Assembly (NCBI RefSeq): GCF_029227915.1
Contig: NC_079880.1
Coordinates: forward strand, 20,524,501 to 20,584,500
Reading direction: 5' to 3'
From: Hydractinia symbiolongicarpus
Lineage: Eukaryota > Cnidaria > Hydrozoa > Anthoathecata > Hydractiniidae
Length of the DNA: 60,000 nucleotides
Below, piece by piece: positions 23,877 to 34,603 of the stretch. The notes below the pieces were generated by a model. The model was not told the origin of the DNA and made no database searches. It saw nothing but the letters and a program-made list of their open reading frames with translations. Position 1 is the stretch's first letter; each line of letters starts with the position of its first letter. A program made the translations under genes and the position numbers.

Positions 23877-24959
23877 ATATACAAACGAAAGATGACGTAA
23901 CCAGAATATAGTAATAATGATACAATAACATTTTGTCTAGTGTAGTTACGCTACGTTGTATCCATGCACATCAAAATTCAAGGACTACACGCGTCGCTTA
24001 AGTGTATTAACTTAAAACAAATACACAAATACTATCCAACATTACCTTAAAAAACCTAATATTAAATTTCCTGGAGATTTGAACGCCTCGCATACTTCTT
24101 TGGATAGTAGCTTAGTTAAGCATGGTGAAACAAACGTAAGTGTAAATAGCTAAAAGTAGTTTTTTGTACAAATAACTTTAAAGTACAGCGCTCGAATGCA
24201 TCAGGTATATAGATTTTTAAAATAGATCCAACTACCAGGGATACTTAATTAACTTTTGCAAAGTAAACAGAAATAATTTAGACTTCCAGGTAGGAATTTA
24301 AGTTAGATAAACATATAAGATTTATAACCTATGGTTAGCTAGTAGCTGCCTAGCTAGCTAGTAAAATAAGGTGTAGCAAGTAGCTTTTAGAATTTTGTGG
24401 AGTTTTAAGTAACATAATGGATAAAAAAATGCCTCTGTCCTTGTATATTAACCTTCAAACTAACTTGTTCATTTGCTCGTTATCAAATTAAAAAACATGC
24501 ACTTCTGGAATAACGTTATGTGCAAGAGCAGGTAGTAGAAATGTAAAACATGCGATATTCTGGATTTATTACACTTTCATGCAAACCAATCAGAAGTTAG
24601 AGTTCTATTCAAAGCTAAAACCATCTAAAAATTTCATCTACAACGGAAGAAGTTTACATCCGCTAACAAAATTGTCAAACCAAAACCATTAATAACTAGT
24701 TGCGGACCTCATTTCAGCTAACTTATTTTAATTTACGCAATTCATTGGACAGTAACACTGGACATACCTTTTGTCATTTTCCCTATGATGACGTTTCACT
24801 TGTACTATTATACCACAAATTGGTCAAAAAATTTTTATGTATACCCCCGTCTTCGACTATTATTTCATATATATATATGGCCGCACCAAGCATTTTATAC
24901 TCATTTTCAATACAACTGAAAAGGATTTAAAGTTTATTTCATTCTCACACAGTAACAAG
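23877..24959. other. Intergenic upstream of the two-Cys array gene
   Basis: AT-rich with no coding signal. A CTAGCTAGCTAG stretch lies near 24353. It probably includes the promoter and 5' UTR of the gene starting at 24960, but I can point to no specific element. Confidence 0.45.
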
Positions 24960-25548
24960 ATGAAGATATTTATTCTGCTTTTGTCATCATGTTTGGTGTT
25001 CGGTAAGAATGTTACTTTTTGTATAGTGTAAAATCCTAAGTTTCATAAGTATATTCTAATAAGAAGTCTTAAGTCAAATACACATATTTTACTAGGGTAG
25101 AATAATGGCGTGAAATACTCACGAGTTTGTTTCTCAGCGCGTACGCACTTTGTTAAAATTTCAGACATTTTGTCCAAGATCTCAATGGTATAGCGGAAGA
25201 TGAAGTCAAAAACACTTGTATCATAAATAGAAGATTTACCTTTTGTAAGATGTAAAACATGATACAAAGAATTCTTTGTTGTTTTTTTATACTTCTTACA
25301 TCTGTTTTATTTATAGGACACCCGATAGAAGATATAGGTATGTTATTATATTCCTGTCTTTTTTTTCAAACAAAAAAATAAAATTATAGAGTACATATGC
25401 ATTATTCTTAACCCTCAAGGGTGTAATTTTTTAAAAAAGAAAAGAAAACAGCTAAAGAGGAACAGCATTATCTTTATAGATTGCTCATCTTTGAGTGAAG
25501 AAGAAAAAGCAATGACACCCGAATGTTCAGAAAGTGATGATATATCAT
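24960..25548 (+). CDS. Array gene exons 1-3: signal peptide, linker and divergent first module
   Basis: Exon 1, 24960-25002, encodes the signal peptide. Exon 2, 25317-25337, encodes GHPIEDI. Exon 3, 25480-25548, encodes CSSLSEEEKAMTPEC, which keeps the 13-residue cysteine spacing without the A or B consensus and may be the ancestral or capping module. Confidence 0.75.
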
Positions 25549-28500
25549 GTAAGTTGTAGAAAAGATTGTTAGCCAATATATTTGTAGATTCAAAGTGTCT
25601 TCCAGGTAACTGAGAATAAAATTATTTATAGGTTGTTATCCTTACTAACACAAAGCGCAATCTTTATTTCACTTTTGTATTATTAATGTTTTGTTGCTGT
25701 TTCTAGTATGTCTTTTTTGATTCCTATATGTGTATTCTTTAGTGATTAGGAAATGTTTGGAATTACCATTACCTGATCGAGATGATGATGACGACTGCAA
25801 AAATCTAATGGTAACAGGAACCACTGGTAAGGATTCTTGTTAAAGATCGGCAGAAAAGAAGCATTGTATTTTCTTACCTGTAAACAACAACATTGTATAT
25901 TTTAGAGGTAAAACGATGCATGGCACTTCCTATCTCACAAATTGTTGTTGATCGAGAATGCGAGAAGTTAAAGATATCAGGAATCGAAGGTCTGCTTAGC
26001 TTTTGTGCTTACTTTACCAAGCCTTTTTGAAAATCTGGAAATGCTTAAATCGCTATTATAAGAAATTTGCATAGACTAGCGTTTTAAATAGTTAAAGAGG
26101 TCCAGTTTTTGTATATCTGATTGTGCTACTTTTCTATTTTTTTCTTCTTTGCATTCTTTTCTAGATGAGGATAGTGTTGTAGATGTAATAGCCAGTAAGT
26201 TAATTTCTTCTATCGTCGTGTCACTTACATCTTATGTAAATTTAGTTGTAACTAGCATACATATGCATGTTTAGCAATGAACAAATGTCTCGACATTCCT
26301 GTAAACACTCGACAACACAATGCTGATTGCAAGAAATTAATGGACACGGGTAGTGAAGGTAAATTGCTTTTTTAAATATATATGGCAAAATGCTATAAAT
26401 ACAATATTTTATAGAATAACTGCATTATATTTGTTTTATTTAGTCGTAAAGAAGTGCTTAAAGCTGACAAAAGAAGCTGCTATGGTAGATCAACAATGCA
26501 AAAATTTGACCACTCAGGGCACAGGAGGTACATATGGGATTTTCTTTTGTAAAAATTTACTTAAATAGTAAGCACTGAAAAATTGCATTTTAGATATTGG
26601 GTTTGCGTTAGTTTTTGGTACATATCAGGGATGCTGCCAGCATTTATTCGTTCTCAAAAGTCACTTAATAATAAGTACATGAAATATCACATAAAAATTC
26701 ACTGCCCCTTTGTTTTAGATGAAGAAGAACTTTTTGAAGATTCTACAGCTTTCAGTAAGTTTCAATTACGCACTATTTTGTGTATTTTTTTATAACTTGA
26801 TGTAGCTTTGTCAATTTCCTCTCAATCATCTCAGCGATTACGCGGTGCCTGGAGCTTCCATTGACTGTTCGCAAAGAAGATGAAGATTGCAAAAATTTGA
26901 TAGAAACAGGAGGTGAAGGTAAAATATTTCATTGTTTTTCGGAGAAATTGTATATGTGAATGTTATATGCGTATAAGCAAATATTTTTTTAAATTTAGTT
27001 GTGAAAAGATGCATGAAACTTTCTCTGTCAGAAATATCTCAAGACTCTGAATGTATGAGCCTAAAAATAACTGGAATTGAAGGTGAGGAATTATCTAATT
27101 CCAATAAATTGAGCAATAAGTAATAAGTAATGTGGCAATCAAAAATTTATTTCTTTCATTATAGATGAAGAACTTTTTGATGAAACTGTCAGTAAGTTGA
27201 GCAACAAATACAATTTAGTTTTTGTTTATTTTTTGTTCTTCGTTATACATATTTTTATGGTGTATATTTTAATATTTAAACTTTATGACCTATTTAGCCA
27301 TTAAGAGATGCTTGGATCTTCCATTAGCTATTCGGCTTAAAGACGACGATTGTAAGAATGTAATGGATACTGGGAGTGCTGGTAAATAATACCATTTTGG
27401 CAAAAAATCAAATTAGTTACATATTATTGCCTTTATGACCCACCTTTTCTGATATGTTTCTGCAATATTAATTTTACAAATTTCAGTTGCAAGAAGATGC
27501 ATGTCTCTCCCACTGTCAGAAATTTCGGAAGACTCAGAATGCATGAACCTAAAGACAATTGGAATGGAAGGTAGTTACTAAAACGAATTGCTAGTCTGTT
27601 TTTGTTATGGGCGTCGTGTCCTCAATGAAAAAAGTAAAACAAAACACTTGTACATTTTTTAGCTTTTTGCTTTATCTCTTGTTGATTTTCAAACATAAGT
27701 AGACTGAGTGAATGGTCTTTAAGACGATTTTTAAAAAGGGTATAACCTCGTTCACTTCTGTTTTTTCCTTAGATGAGGAGATCTTTGATGATATGACAAG
27801 TGGCAGTAAGTCAGATTCATTTTTTGCCCTTTACTTACTTTGTTGATGTTAATCACGTATTTTTTAACTTTTATTGTACTTTATTTTAATCGTTTCAGCG
27901 GTCAAAAGATGTCTGGAGTTACCAAAAAATACTCGAGTCCAAGATGAAGATTGTCAAAATTTAATGACCACAGGAACTGATGGTAGGAATTTGTGTCAAA
28001 AATACGCGAAAAGGAACATTGTTTTTTAAACTTGTGTAAAACCACATTTTAAATATTTAGAAGTAAAACGATGCTTGTCACTCTCTTTGTCTCAAATTAT
28101 GGTTGATCAAGAATGCATGAAATTAACTTCTGAAATGGAAGGTAGTTCTTTACCACTGTCATTATTCAGTCTTTTTAATCAATGCTTATATTGATTTTTT
28201 AGTGTTTATTCGTGTTGATATGTCTTCTTCTAAATTCTTAAATTTCAAAACAAACAACATGATTTAATAAATAATGTGTCTAAAATGAAAATGTGCTGAT
28301 GTCATTGTGACTACAAAAAATTTTTAGTTAGAGATAGCTGTAATATTGTGAACTTTTGATTTCTTTTCGACACATTCTACTTATCTGTAATTTTCCTGTT
28401 TACAGATTTTCATTCGTTTTTTTTGTAGATGAGGATGGTACTGAAGATGTGATTGCCAGTAGGTTAATTCCTCTTATCCCTATCTCTTTGTAAGCACAAT

Positions 28501-31500
28501 TCGCAAGAAAATTTGTTCTAACTCTCATATATTATTGTTTAGCAAGTGCAGTATTGAACAAATGTCTTGAAATTCCTGTAAACACTCGACGACAAAATGC
28601 TGACTGCAATAAACTAATGGACACGGGTAGTGAAGGTAAATTGCTCAAAGATGATACGACTCTCGACAAAATAATCCAAACCAACTGCATTGTGTTTGTT
28701 TTATTTAGTCGTAAAGAAGTGCTTAAAGCTGACGAAAGAAGCTGCTATGGCAGATCAACAATGCATAAGTTTAATCAGCCAAAGCACAGAAGGTACACAT
28801 GGAATTTTATTTTACTGAAACCTAGTTAATTAAATACACTGAGAAATATATACCATTTCTTATCAAGCACAATTCCCCAAAACTTAATTTTTATTGATAT
28901 ACTTAAATTTTTAGCAATAAAAAAATGCCTTGACATCCCTGTAAACACTCGAAATCAAAATGCTGACTGCAAGAAATTAATAGAAACGGGTAGTGAAGGT
29001 AAATTGCTGTTAAAGAAAAATATGGCAATACATTAGACAACATAATTCACACCAACTGCATTGTGTTTGTTTTATTTAGTCGTAAAGAAGTGCTTAAAGC
29101 TGACGAAAGAAGTTGCTATGGCAGATCAACAATGCAAAAGTTTAATCAGCCAAAGCGCAGATGGTACATATAGGATTTTATTTTGTTGACACGTGGTTAT
29201 TTAAAATACAAATCTAATATCTCTTATCAAGTACAATTTCCCAAAATTTAGTTGATATTGACATATTTAAATGTTTAGCAATAAAAAAATGCCTTGACAT
29301 TCCTGTAAACATTCGACAACAAAATGCTGACTGCAAGAAATTAATAGAAACGGGTAGTGAAGGTAAATTGCTGTTAAAGAAAAATATGGCATTACATTAG
29401 ACAACATAATCCAAACCAACTGCATTGTGTTTGTTTTATTTAGTCGTAAAGAAGTGCTTAAAGCTGACGAAAGAAGCTGCTATGGCAGATCAACAATGCA
29501 AAAATTTGACCACTCAGGGGACAGGAGGTATTTATTTCCTTTTGCCATATGTCATCCATTAAATTGTTGACAGTACTGTACAAACAGTTCCTAAGTGGTA
29601 ATTGTAAAGTATGACATGTATTCGTTATTATAGATGAGGAAATGATGGAAGATTCTTCTACTTCCAGTAAGTCGAGAATTTTTTTATATTAATACTTTCA
29701 TTGGTATTTTTTCTCTCTATGATTTTTTATGATTTTGCTAATCATTTTAGTAATGAGGTGTTTGGAACTTCCTTTGAGTGATCGCCTTTTAGATAAAGAT
29801 TGCAAAAATTTAATGGAAACGGGAACGGAAGGTAACTGGTTTACTGTATTGAATTAAGAGTAGATTCATAGATTCATAGATTTATAGATACTTCTCTTTG
29901 GCGGGTAAAAACACAAAATCATATATTTTAGTGGTAAAAAGGTGCATGTTACTCACTCTGTCAGAAATTTCACAAGACTCAGAATGTATGAAGATTACTG
30001 GAATGGAAGGTAATTGCAAATTAAACTAAATGACAATCTAAATGATGATTAATAGTACTTCAAAACTTAGTGAAACATTAATGGAAATGATTAAAAAATT
30101 AAGCTATGTGAAATACGTAACAATTTGCCACCTTTTATTTTGCTTATAGACGATGAAATTTATGAAGATTCTACAACTGACAGTAAGTCAACACGATATT
30201 TTTTATCATTATTTTACTTATAATGAATCCCTTATAATCCTATTTTTTAATATCTTCTCAATCTATCTCTTGTTCTATATTTCACATTTTATTCATTGTT
30301 TTAGTGATTAAAATGTGTTTGGAGCTTCCCTTGCGTATTCGACTTGCAAATTCTGATTGTAAGGATGTAATGAACGATGATGAAGGTATAAATTTAATTA
30401 CAATCCGATATAAAATTAGTTTATTATTTGTAATCAGTTAATTGTAATTATTTATTCTCTTTGCTTTTAGTGTTAAAAAGGTGCATGCAACTGCCTCTCT
30501 CAGAAATTTCACAAGACTCAGAATGTATGAAATTAAAGATAACTGGAACTGAAGGTAACCTTACTTTTACCGTCCACTTTCAATCCCATGAAGCTAAATT
30601 TTATTTTATTTTTCTTATCATAGATGAGGAGACTTCTGAAGAATCTACAAGCGATAGTACGTTGAGAATGCTACTTCTTTTTGCCATTACATCTTCTTCA
30701 ATTTTATAACATTTTTTTCTCTTGTTTTTTGTTGTTCTTTACTTTCTGTTTTTTCTATTTTAGTCATTAAGAGTTGCTTGATGCTTCCTTTAACTGATCG
30801 CCTTGCAACCTCTGATTGTAAGATGGTAATGGACACAAGCAGCGATGGTAAACAATTTCTTTATCCTTTGACAAAGATTGATCTGAGATTTCAGCTTTTT
30901 TGTAAACCCACGTCTGTGATTTTTAGTAGTGAAAAGATGCATGTCACTTACTTTGTCAGAAATTTCTCAAGATTCCGAGTGTAAGAACTTAAAGACAACT
31001 GGAATCGAAGGTATAAACTATATATTGCTAATAGCAGCATCATATTTATATTAACAGAAAAAAAAAACATTGCAATGATGAATGTACATCTGTTCTTAAA
31101 GATTGCAATAAATTAATTACATTGGTCAATACAATTGTACAAGTAATTTTATTAACAATACATTTTATCAAAGACAATGCCTTGTGTTAATTGCTTGTTG
31201 CCTAATATTATCTGATTCTATAAATTTAGATGAAGGAAACACGCAGGAGATTAACATAGGTAAATTTCATGTTCAATTAGTGGACACTGTTTTTTGCACT
31301 GTTAAAAACCTTGGATTCTAAGAATTTTTGTAAATGTCATAAAATAGCTGTTTTCTTGTTTAGATGACGAGTTTTACAACGATTTTTGTGAGTAATTTTA
31401 TAGCCATTATTTTGTCCTTTTGTTTACTGAGTAAATTGCTAACATTTTGCCAAAGAAAAGAAGGTAGCTTGGGAAATCCATAACAAAACAACTAAGCCTT

Positions 31501-31713
31501 TAATGCTAGAACTCTACATTGCACTTTCAAATTTTTTTTTTTGTTGCAGTTCAAAACATGGTAGCAAAGTTATGAAGCATATTAACAATTACACTCAATT
31601 TATATCAAAATGTATTTAGTATATATTAAGAATAGTTATATTTAGACGAAGATGATTCCATGACTCCTGTCAAGAAAGCAGACAAAATAACTTCTATCAA
31701 AATTACTGCTTAA
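24960..31713 (+). CDS. Secreted protein with 23 C-x13-C modules, 36 exons (unrecognised family)
   Basis: About 783 aa from 36 exons, all introns phase 1. Exon 1 encodes the signal peptide MKIFILLLSSCLVFG. There are then 23 modules, each on one exon with exactly two cysteines 13 residues apart: one divergent (exon 3), then 11 A-type and 11 B-type in strict alternation. A consensus is CLELPLxxRxxxxDC then KNLMxTG. B consensus is CMxLxLSEISQDSEC then MxLKITG. Short Asp/Glu-rich linker exons follow most pairs. I know no family with this plan. Possible roles are a structural secreted repeat protein or a precursor of disulfide-looped peptides; all 11 B modules have a dibasic pair directly before the first cysteine. 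A 3' UTR intron is likely (donor at 31725, acceptor at 31997). Confidence 0.8.
25743..26194 (+). CDS. Array gene exons 4-6: A1, B1, acidic linker
   Basis: A1 25743-25826 (KCLELPLPDRDDDDDC), B1 25906-25989 (KRCMALPISQIVVDREC), linker 26165-26194 (DEDSVVDVIA). The B1 donor is GTCTGC, otherwise standard. Confidence 0.78.
26275..26754 (+). CDS. Array gene exons 7-9: A2, B2, acidic linker
   Basis: A2 26275-26358 (CLDIPVNTRQHNADC), B2 26444-26527 (KKCLKLTKEAAMVDQQC), linker 26719-26754 (DEEELFEDSTAF). A2/B2 are close relatives of A6-A8/B6-B8. Confidence 0.78.
26835..27191 (+). CDS. Array gene exons 10-12: A3, B3, acidic linker
   Basis: A3 26835-26918 (CLELPLTVRKEDEDC), B3 26999-27082 (KRCMKLSLSEISQDSEC), linker 27165-27191 (DEELFDETV). 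Confidence 0.78.
27298..27805 (+). CDS. Array gene exons 13-15: A4, B4, acidic linker
   Basis: A4 27298-27381 (KRCLDLPLAIRLKDDDC), B4 27487-27570 (RRCMSLPLSEISEDSEC), linker 27773-27805 (DEEIFDDMTSG). Confidence 0.78.
27899..28458 (+). CDS. Array gene exons 16-18: A5, B5, acidic linker
   Basis: A5 27899-27982 (KRCLELPKNTRVQDEDC), B5 28061-28141 (KRCLSLSLSQIMVDQEC, 81 nt), linker 28429-28458 (DEDGTEDVIA). The linker nearly repeats the one after B1. Confidence 0.77.
28543..29163 (+). CDS. Array gene exons 19-22: A6, B6, A7, B7 without linkers
   Basis: A6 28543-28635 (93 nt, CLEIPVNTRRQNADC), B6 28709-28792, A7 28915-28998, B7 29080-29163. B modules read KKCLKLTKEAAMADQQC or the A-to-V variant. 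No acidic linker exon separates these pairs. Exons and introns are very similar to those of A8/B8, indicating recent tandem duplication. Confidence 0.78.
29279..29666 (+). CDS. Array gene exons 23-25: A8, B8, acidic linker
   Basis: A8 29279-29362 (CLDIPVNIRQQNADC), B8 29444-29527 (KKCLKLTKEAAMADQQC), linker 29634-29666 (DEEMMEDSSTS). Confidence 0.78.
29751..30182 (+). CDS. Array gene exons 26-28: A9, B9, acidic linker
   Basis: A9 29751-29831 (CLELPLSDRLLDKDC), B9 29932-30009 (KRCMLLTLSEISQDSEC, shortened to 78 nt after the second Cys), linker 30150-30182 (DDEIYEDSTTD). Confidence 0.77.
30305..30656 (+). CDS. Array gene exons 29-31: A10, B10, acidic linker
   Basis: A10 30305-30385 (CLELPLRIRLANSDC), B10 30471-30554 (KRCMQLPLSEISQDSEC), linker 30624-30656 (DEETSEESTSD). 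Confidence 0.77.
30764..31259 (+). CDS. Array gene exons 32-34: A11, B11, linker
   Basis: A11 30764-30847 (CLMLPLTDRLATSDC), B11 30927-31010 (KRCMSLTLSEISQDSEC), linker 31230-31259 (DEGNTQEINI). Confidence 0.75.
31364..31713 (+). CDS. Array gene exons 35-36: C-terminal tail
   Basis: Exon 35, 31364-31387 (DDEFYNDF), and exon 36, 31646-31713 (EDDSMTPVKKADKI, ending ITA and TAA). It is a cysteine-free tail, acidic then basic. Confidence 0.65.
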
Positions 31714-31998
31714 GAATGAACCAGGTACATTCATTTGGATTTACCATATATGAAAATAAAACTAGTTATGAAGATTTGTAAAATGAATACTTTATTAATA
31801 TCTATGGTTACATAATTGGTTAGCTAGTTACGTCTTAATTTGAAGTTCATATTAATTTAAAGCCAACGCTTTCGGCAAAGGAAATATTAGACGATACGAG
31901 AGAAACTAACAACTTTCTTTCAACGAACTTGACATTATTTTTGTATTTAGAGTTTAAATCTTCATAATTATTCAATAACTTTCTTTTTTTCATTTTAG

Positions 31999-32095
31999 CG
32001 CTCGACCTGAAAAGAATCTTCGCCAATAATCGTTTGATCTTTGACTAAATCTTATTTATGTATTGAAATTATAATAAAATATATAGTACACAGCT
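31999..32095 (+). other. Probable 3' UTR exon of the array gene with AATAAA
   Basis: The CATTTTAG acceptor ends at 31998, and AATAAA lies at 32073-32078. A matching donor (CAG|GTACAT) occurs 12 nt after the stop codon. Confidence 0.45.
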
Positions 32096-33165
32096 TTAAA
32101 GTCGGTTCTTGTTATTGCTACTATACTCTCAAAATAATAAGAGAATGTTTACTTGTTGAAAACGAAATGATTGGTAACGAAATTTTGTCGTGTCAAGGTT
32201 GTGAAAACTGCTTGTAACTCATCTGCAAAAATTGATTTCGCGAAACATCTGGAATTTCCCGACTCGCGAAAAACGAAATATTGCCTGCATAAATTAATTA
32301 AATAAAATAGGGAATGTAAAAGAAAAATATCATAGGAAACTGGCACTATTTACAGGTTTACACTTTTTTTTTGTAACTGGTATTTGTGGTATTAGGGGTT
32401 TTTTTCTGATAGATCGCGAAATTCAATTCCTACAACAAAATTACTTTCCTTATTGTATTATACGAGAAAAACTCAAGAAAACTTAAATATAATTTAAGGA
32501 AATAGAATGAACATGGGAACACGTAAAAGGAACATATGAATATCGCAATGATGTTTAGTTTAGAAATGATTTCACAAGTTCCCCTTATTCTCACCAAGAA
32601 AAAAACATCCTCATATATTTTTCGTTCTAGAAAAAAATGTTGCACAACCGTAACCTTTAACCATTGCGGATACTCAGTGTTGTTTCTAGAGAGTGGGATC
32701 AGCCGTTTTTTAGTTTTAAGTGCTAGTTTATTATACATATGATATCATAGGCGGCATTCCTTCGCAAGAGGAAGAAAGAGGTAAGAAGAAATATATTTTC
32801 AAATTTCAGTACCTGAATTAATTATTAAAATTCCGTTTATTATTTTATTAGGAAGAATATTAATATTTTAAAAGCATTTAAAATTTCATCAGGATTTTGA
32901 GGGTTCGATGTTCATTGATATCATTATTCTAACAAACATATGGTTGAACCAACTTCGAAAATTTGTATGACACTTTTATTATCAAAGATTAATGATTTAA
33001 CAAAACTGATTTTGTAGAAACACTTAAAGATTAAACGGTCTGTGATGACATCTTAATGTCATCCTAAAACTTAACATTAGGCCAGTCTCTATGCAGCATT
33101 AATTATAATTTGTTCCTATGGAACATTCCAATTTATTAAAAATCTGTCCACCAAATTTCTTTTCG

Positions 33166-33322
33166 TTTATATCTATATTATAATACCCGTATACGTCTGT
33201 CCGTCCGTCTGTCTGTGACGCAAAATGGTAGGTCAGCTGCGCAGGTAGCAAGACGCACGCAATGCGGTATAAAAAGGACGAGCGAACTCGTGGATTTTTC
33301 CACGGGCTAACGACTAGTTTTA
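33166..33322 (-). repeat. Dispersed repeat with GTCTGTCCGTC and CCGTGGAAAAATCCACGGG-type ends
   Basis: On the minus strand it reads TAGTCGTTAGCCCGTGGAAA, then CGTCC, a TATACCGCAT-like block and a terminal CAGACAGACGG block, matching copies at 51604, 57073 and 57213. It is a short non-coding dispersed element. Confidence 0.55.
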
Positions 33323-33391
33323 TAAAATACATATCGAATTATCGAATTTCAGAGAGTATGTAGCTGATTGAAGGGTCTGTCTTTTCACTTT

Positions 33392-33670
<279 letters not shown>

Positions 33671-34521
33671 AATTATAATTTTACAGGTTGACTACGTCAG
33701 AAATATTTACAATCCTGGTATCAATGTAGGACCTGTAAAAAACAGTTAGCTACCAATCTAAGATACTTAATAAAAATGGAATATTTGATTTTTTTAATAG
33801 CATCAGTCAAAAAGTCTTTGAAAGCTATTTCAAATGTGTCATAATCTAAAAATTAGTGCTTTTAGTAGAAATCAGATTTCACAAAATATTAGAACTGGCT
33901 CTGGGCTAGATCAGAGAAGTAAAAATTCTTGAAGCAGTCCATTTCCATCATAGTTGTTTCGTGTGATATAGAAATGAACTCCTAAAGTCATTGTAGGAGA
34001 GAGATTTACTAAGAAGGGAAAGTCTTATTCATAATTAGGGTAGAAGTGTAAATAATATGGCGAATTAAAGGCTTTGATTAAAAGAAATTTTCACACAGGT
34101 TCTTATAGAAGTGGAAATTAGTTGGATTGCCACCATCAGATGATAAATACTGATTTATGACTGGCTGGCAATAAATATTTAGCAGGGTACTTTTCAAAAT
34201 GGCACAAATTAGAGAGAATAAAATTCAAAAGGATAATGGCCCATGATGGTATAACATGAGGTTTATCTTCCTTTTGTTGAAATAAAATAGCTAAATTTTC
34301 ATTCCTGATAACATTTTTAGTGCAGATCCGAACATCTTTACAGAACAGATGTTTCTTTATGGGGATTAGAGAATATTTTTTTATTGCAGTGTGAGATCTA
34401 TTCTTTGGAATCGCCATTAATTAATAATCATGTTCTTTTTAAAAAAATATCTAAATACAGCTTATTATGGCCCTACCGTCTTGTTTTATTTCAGTTGCAA
34501 TCAAGCTACGGACCAAACAAA

Positions 34522-34603
34522 ATGGCTTCGTATGTTGTTGTTGGCGTCCTGTTTATATGTGTATATCTACACGAAGTTAGTGCTGGTGTCTTTCGAGATG
34601 AAG
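34522..34603 (+). CDS. Neuropeptide precursor exon 1: signal peptide
   Basis: MASYVVVGVLFICVYLHEVSA then GVFRDE, donor GTATGT. A long intron of about 2 kb follows, in which I find no further convincing exon. Confidence 0.85.
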
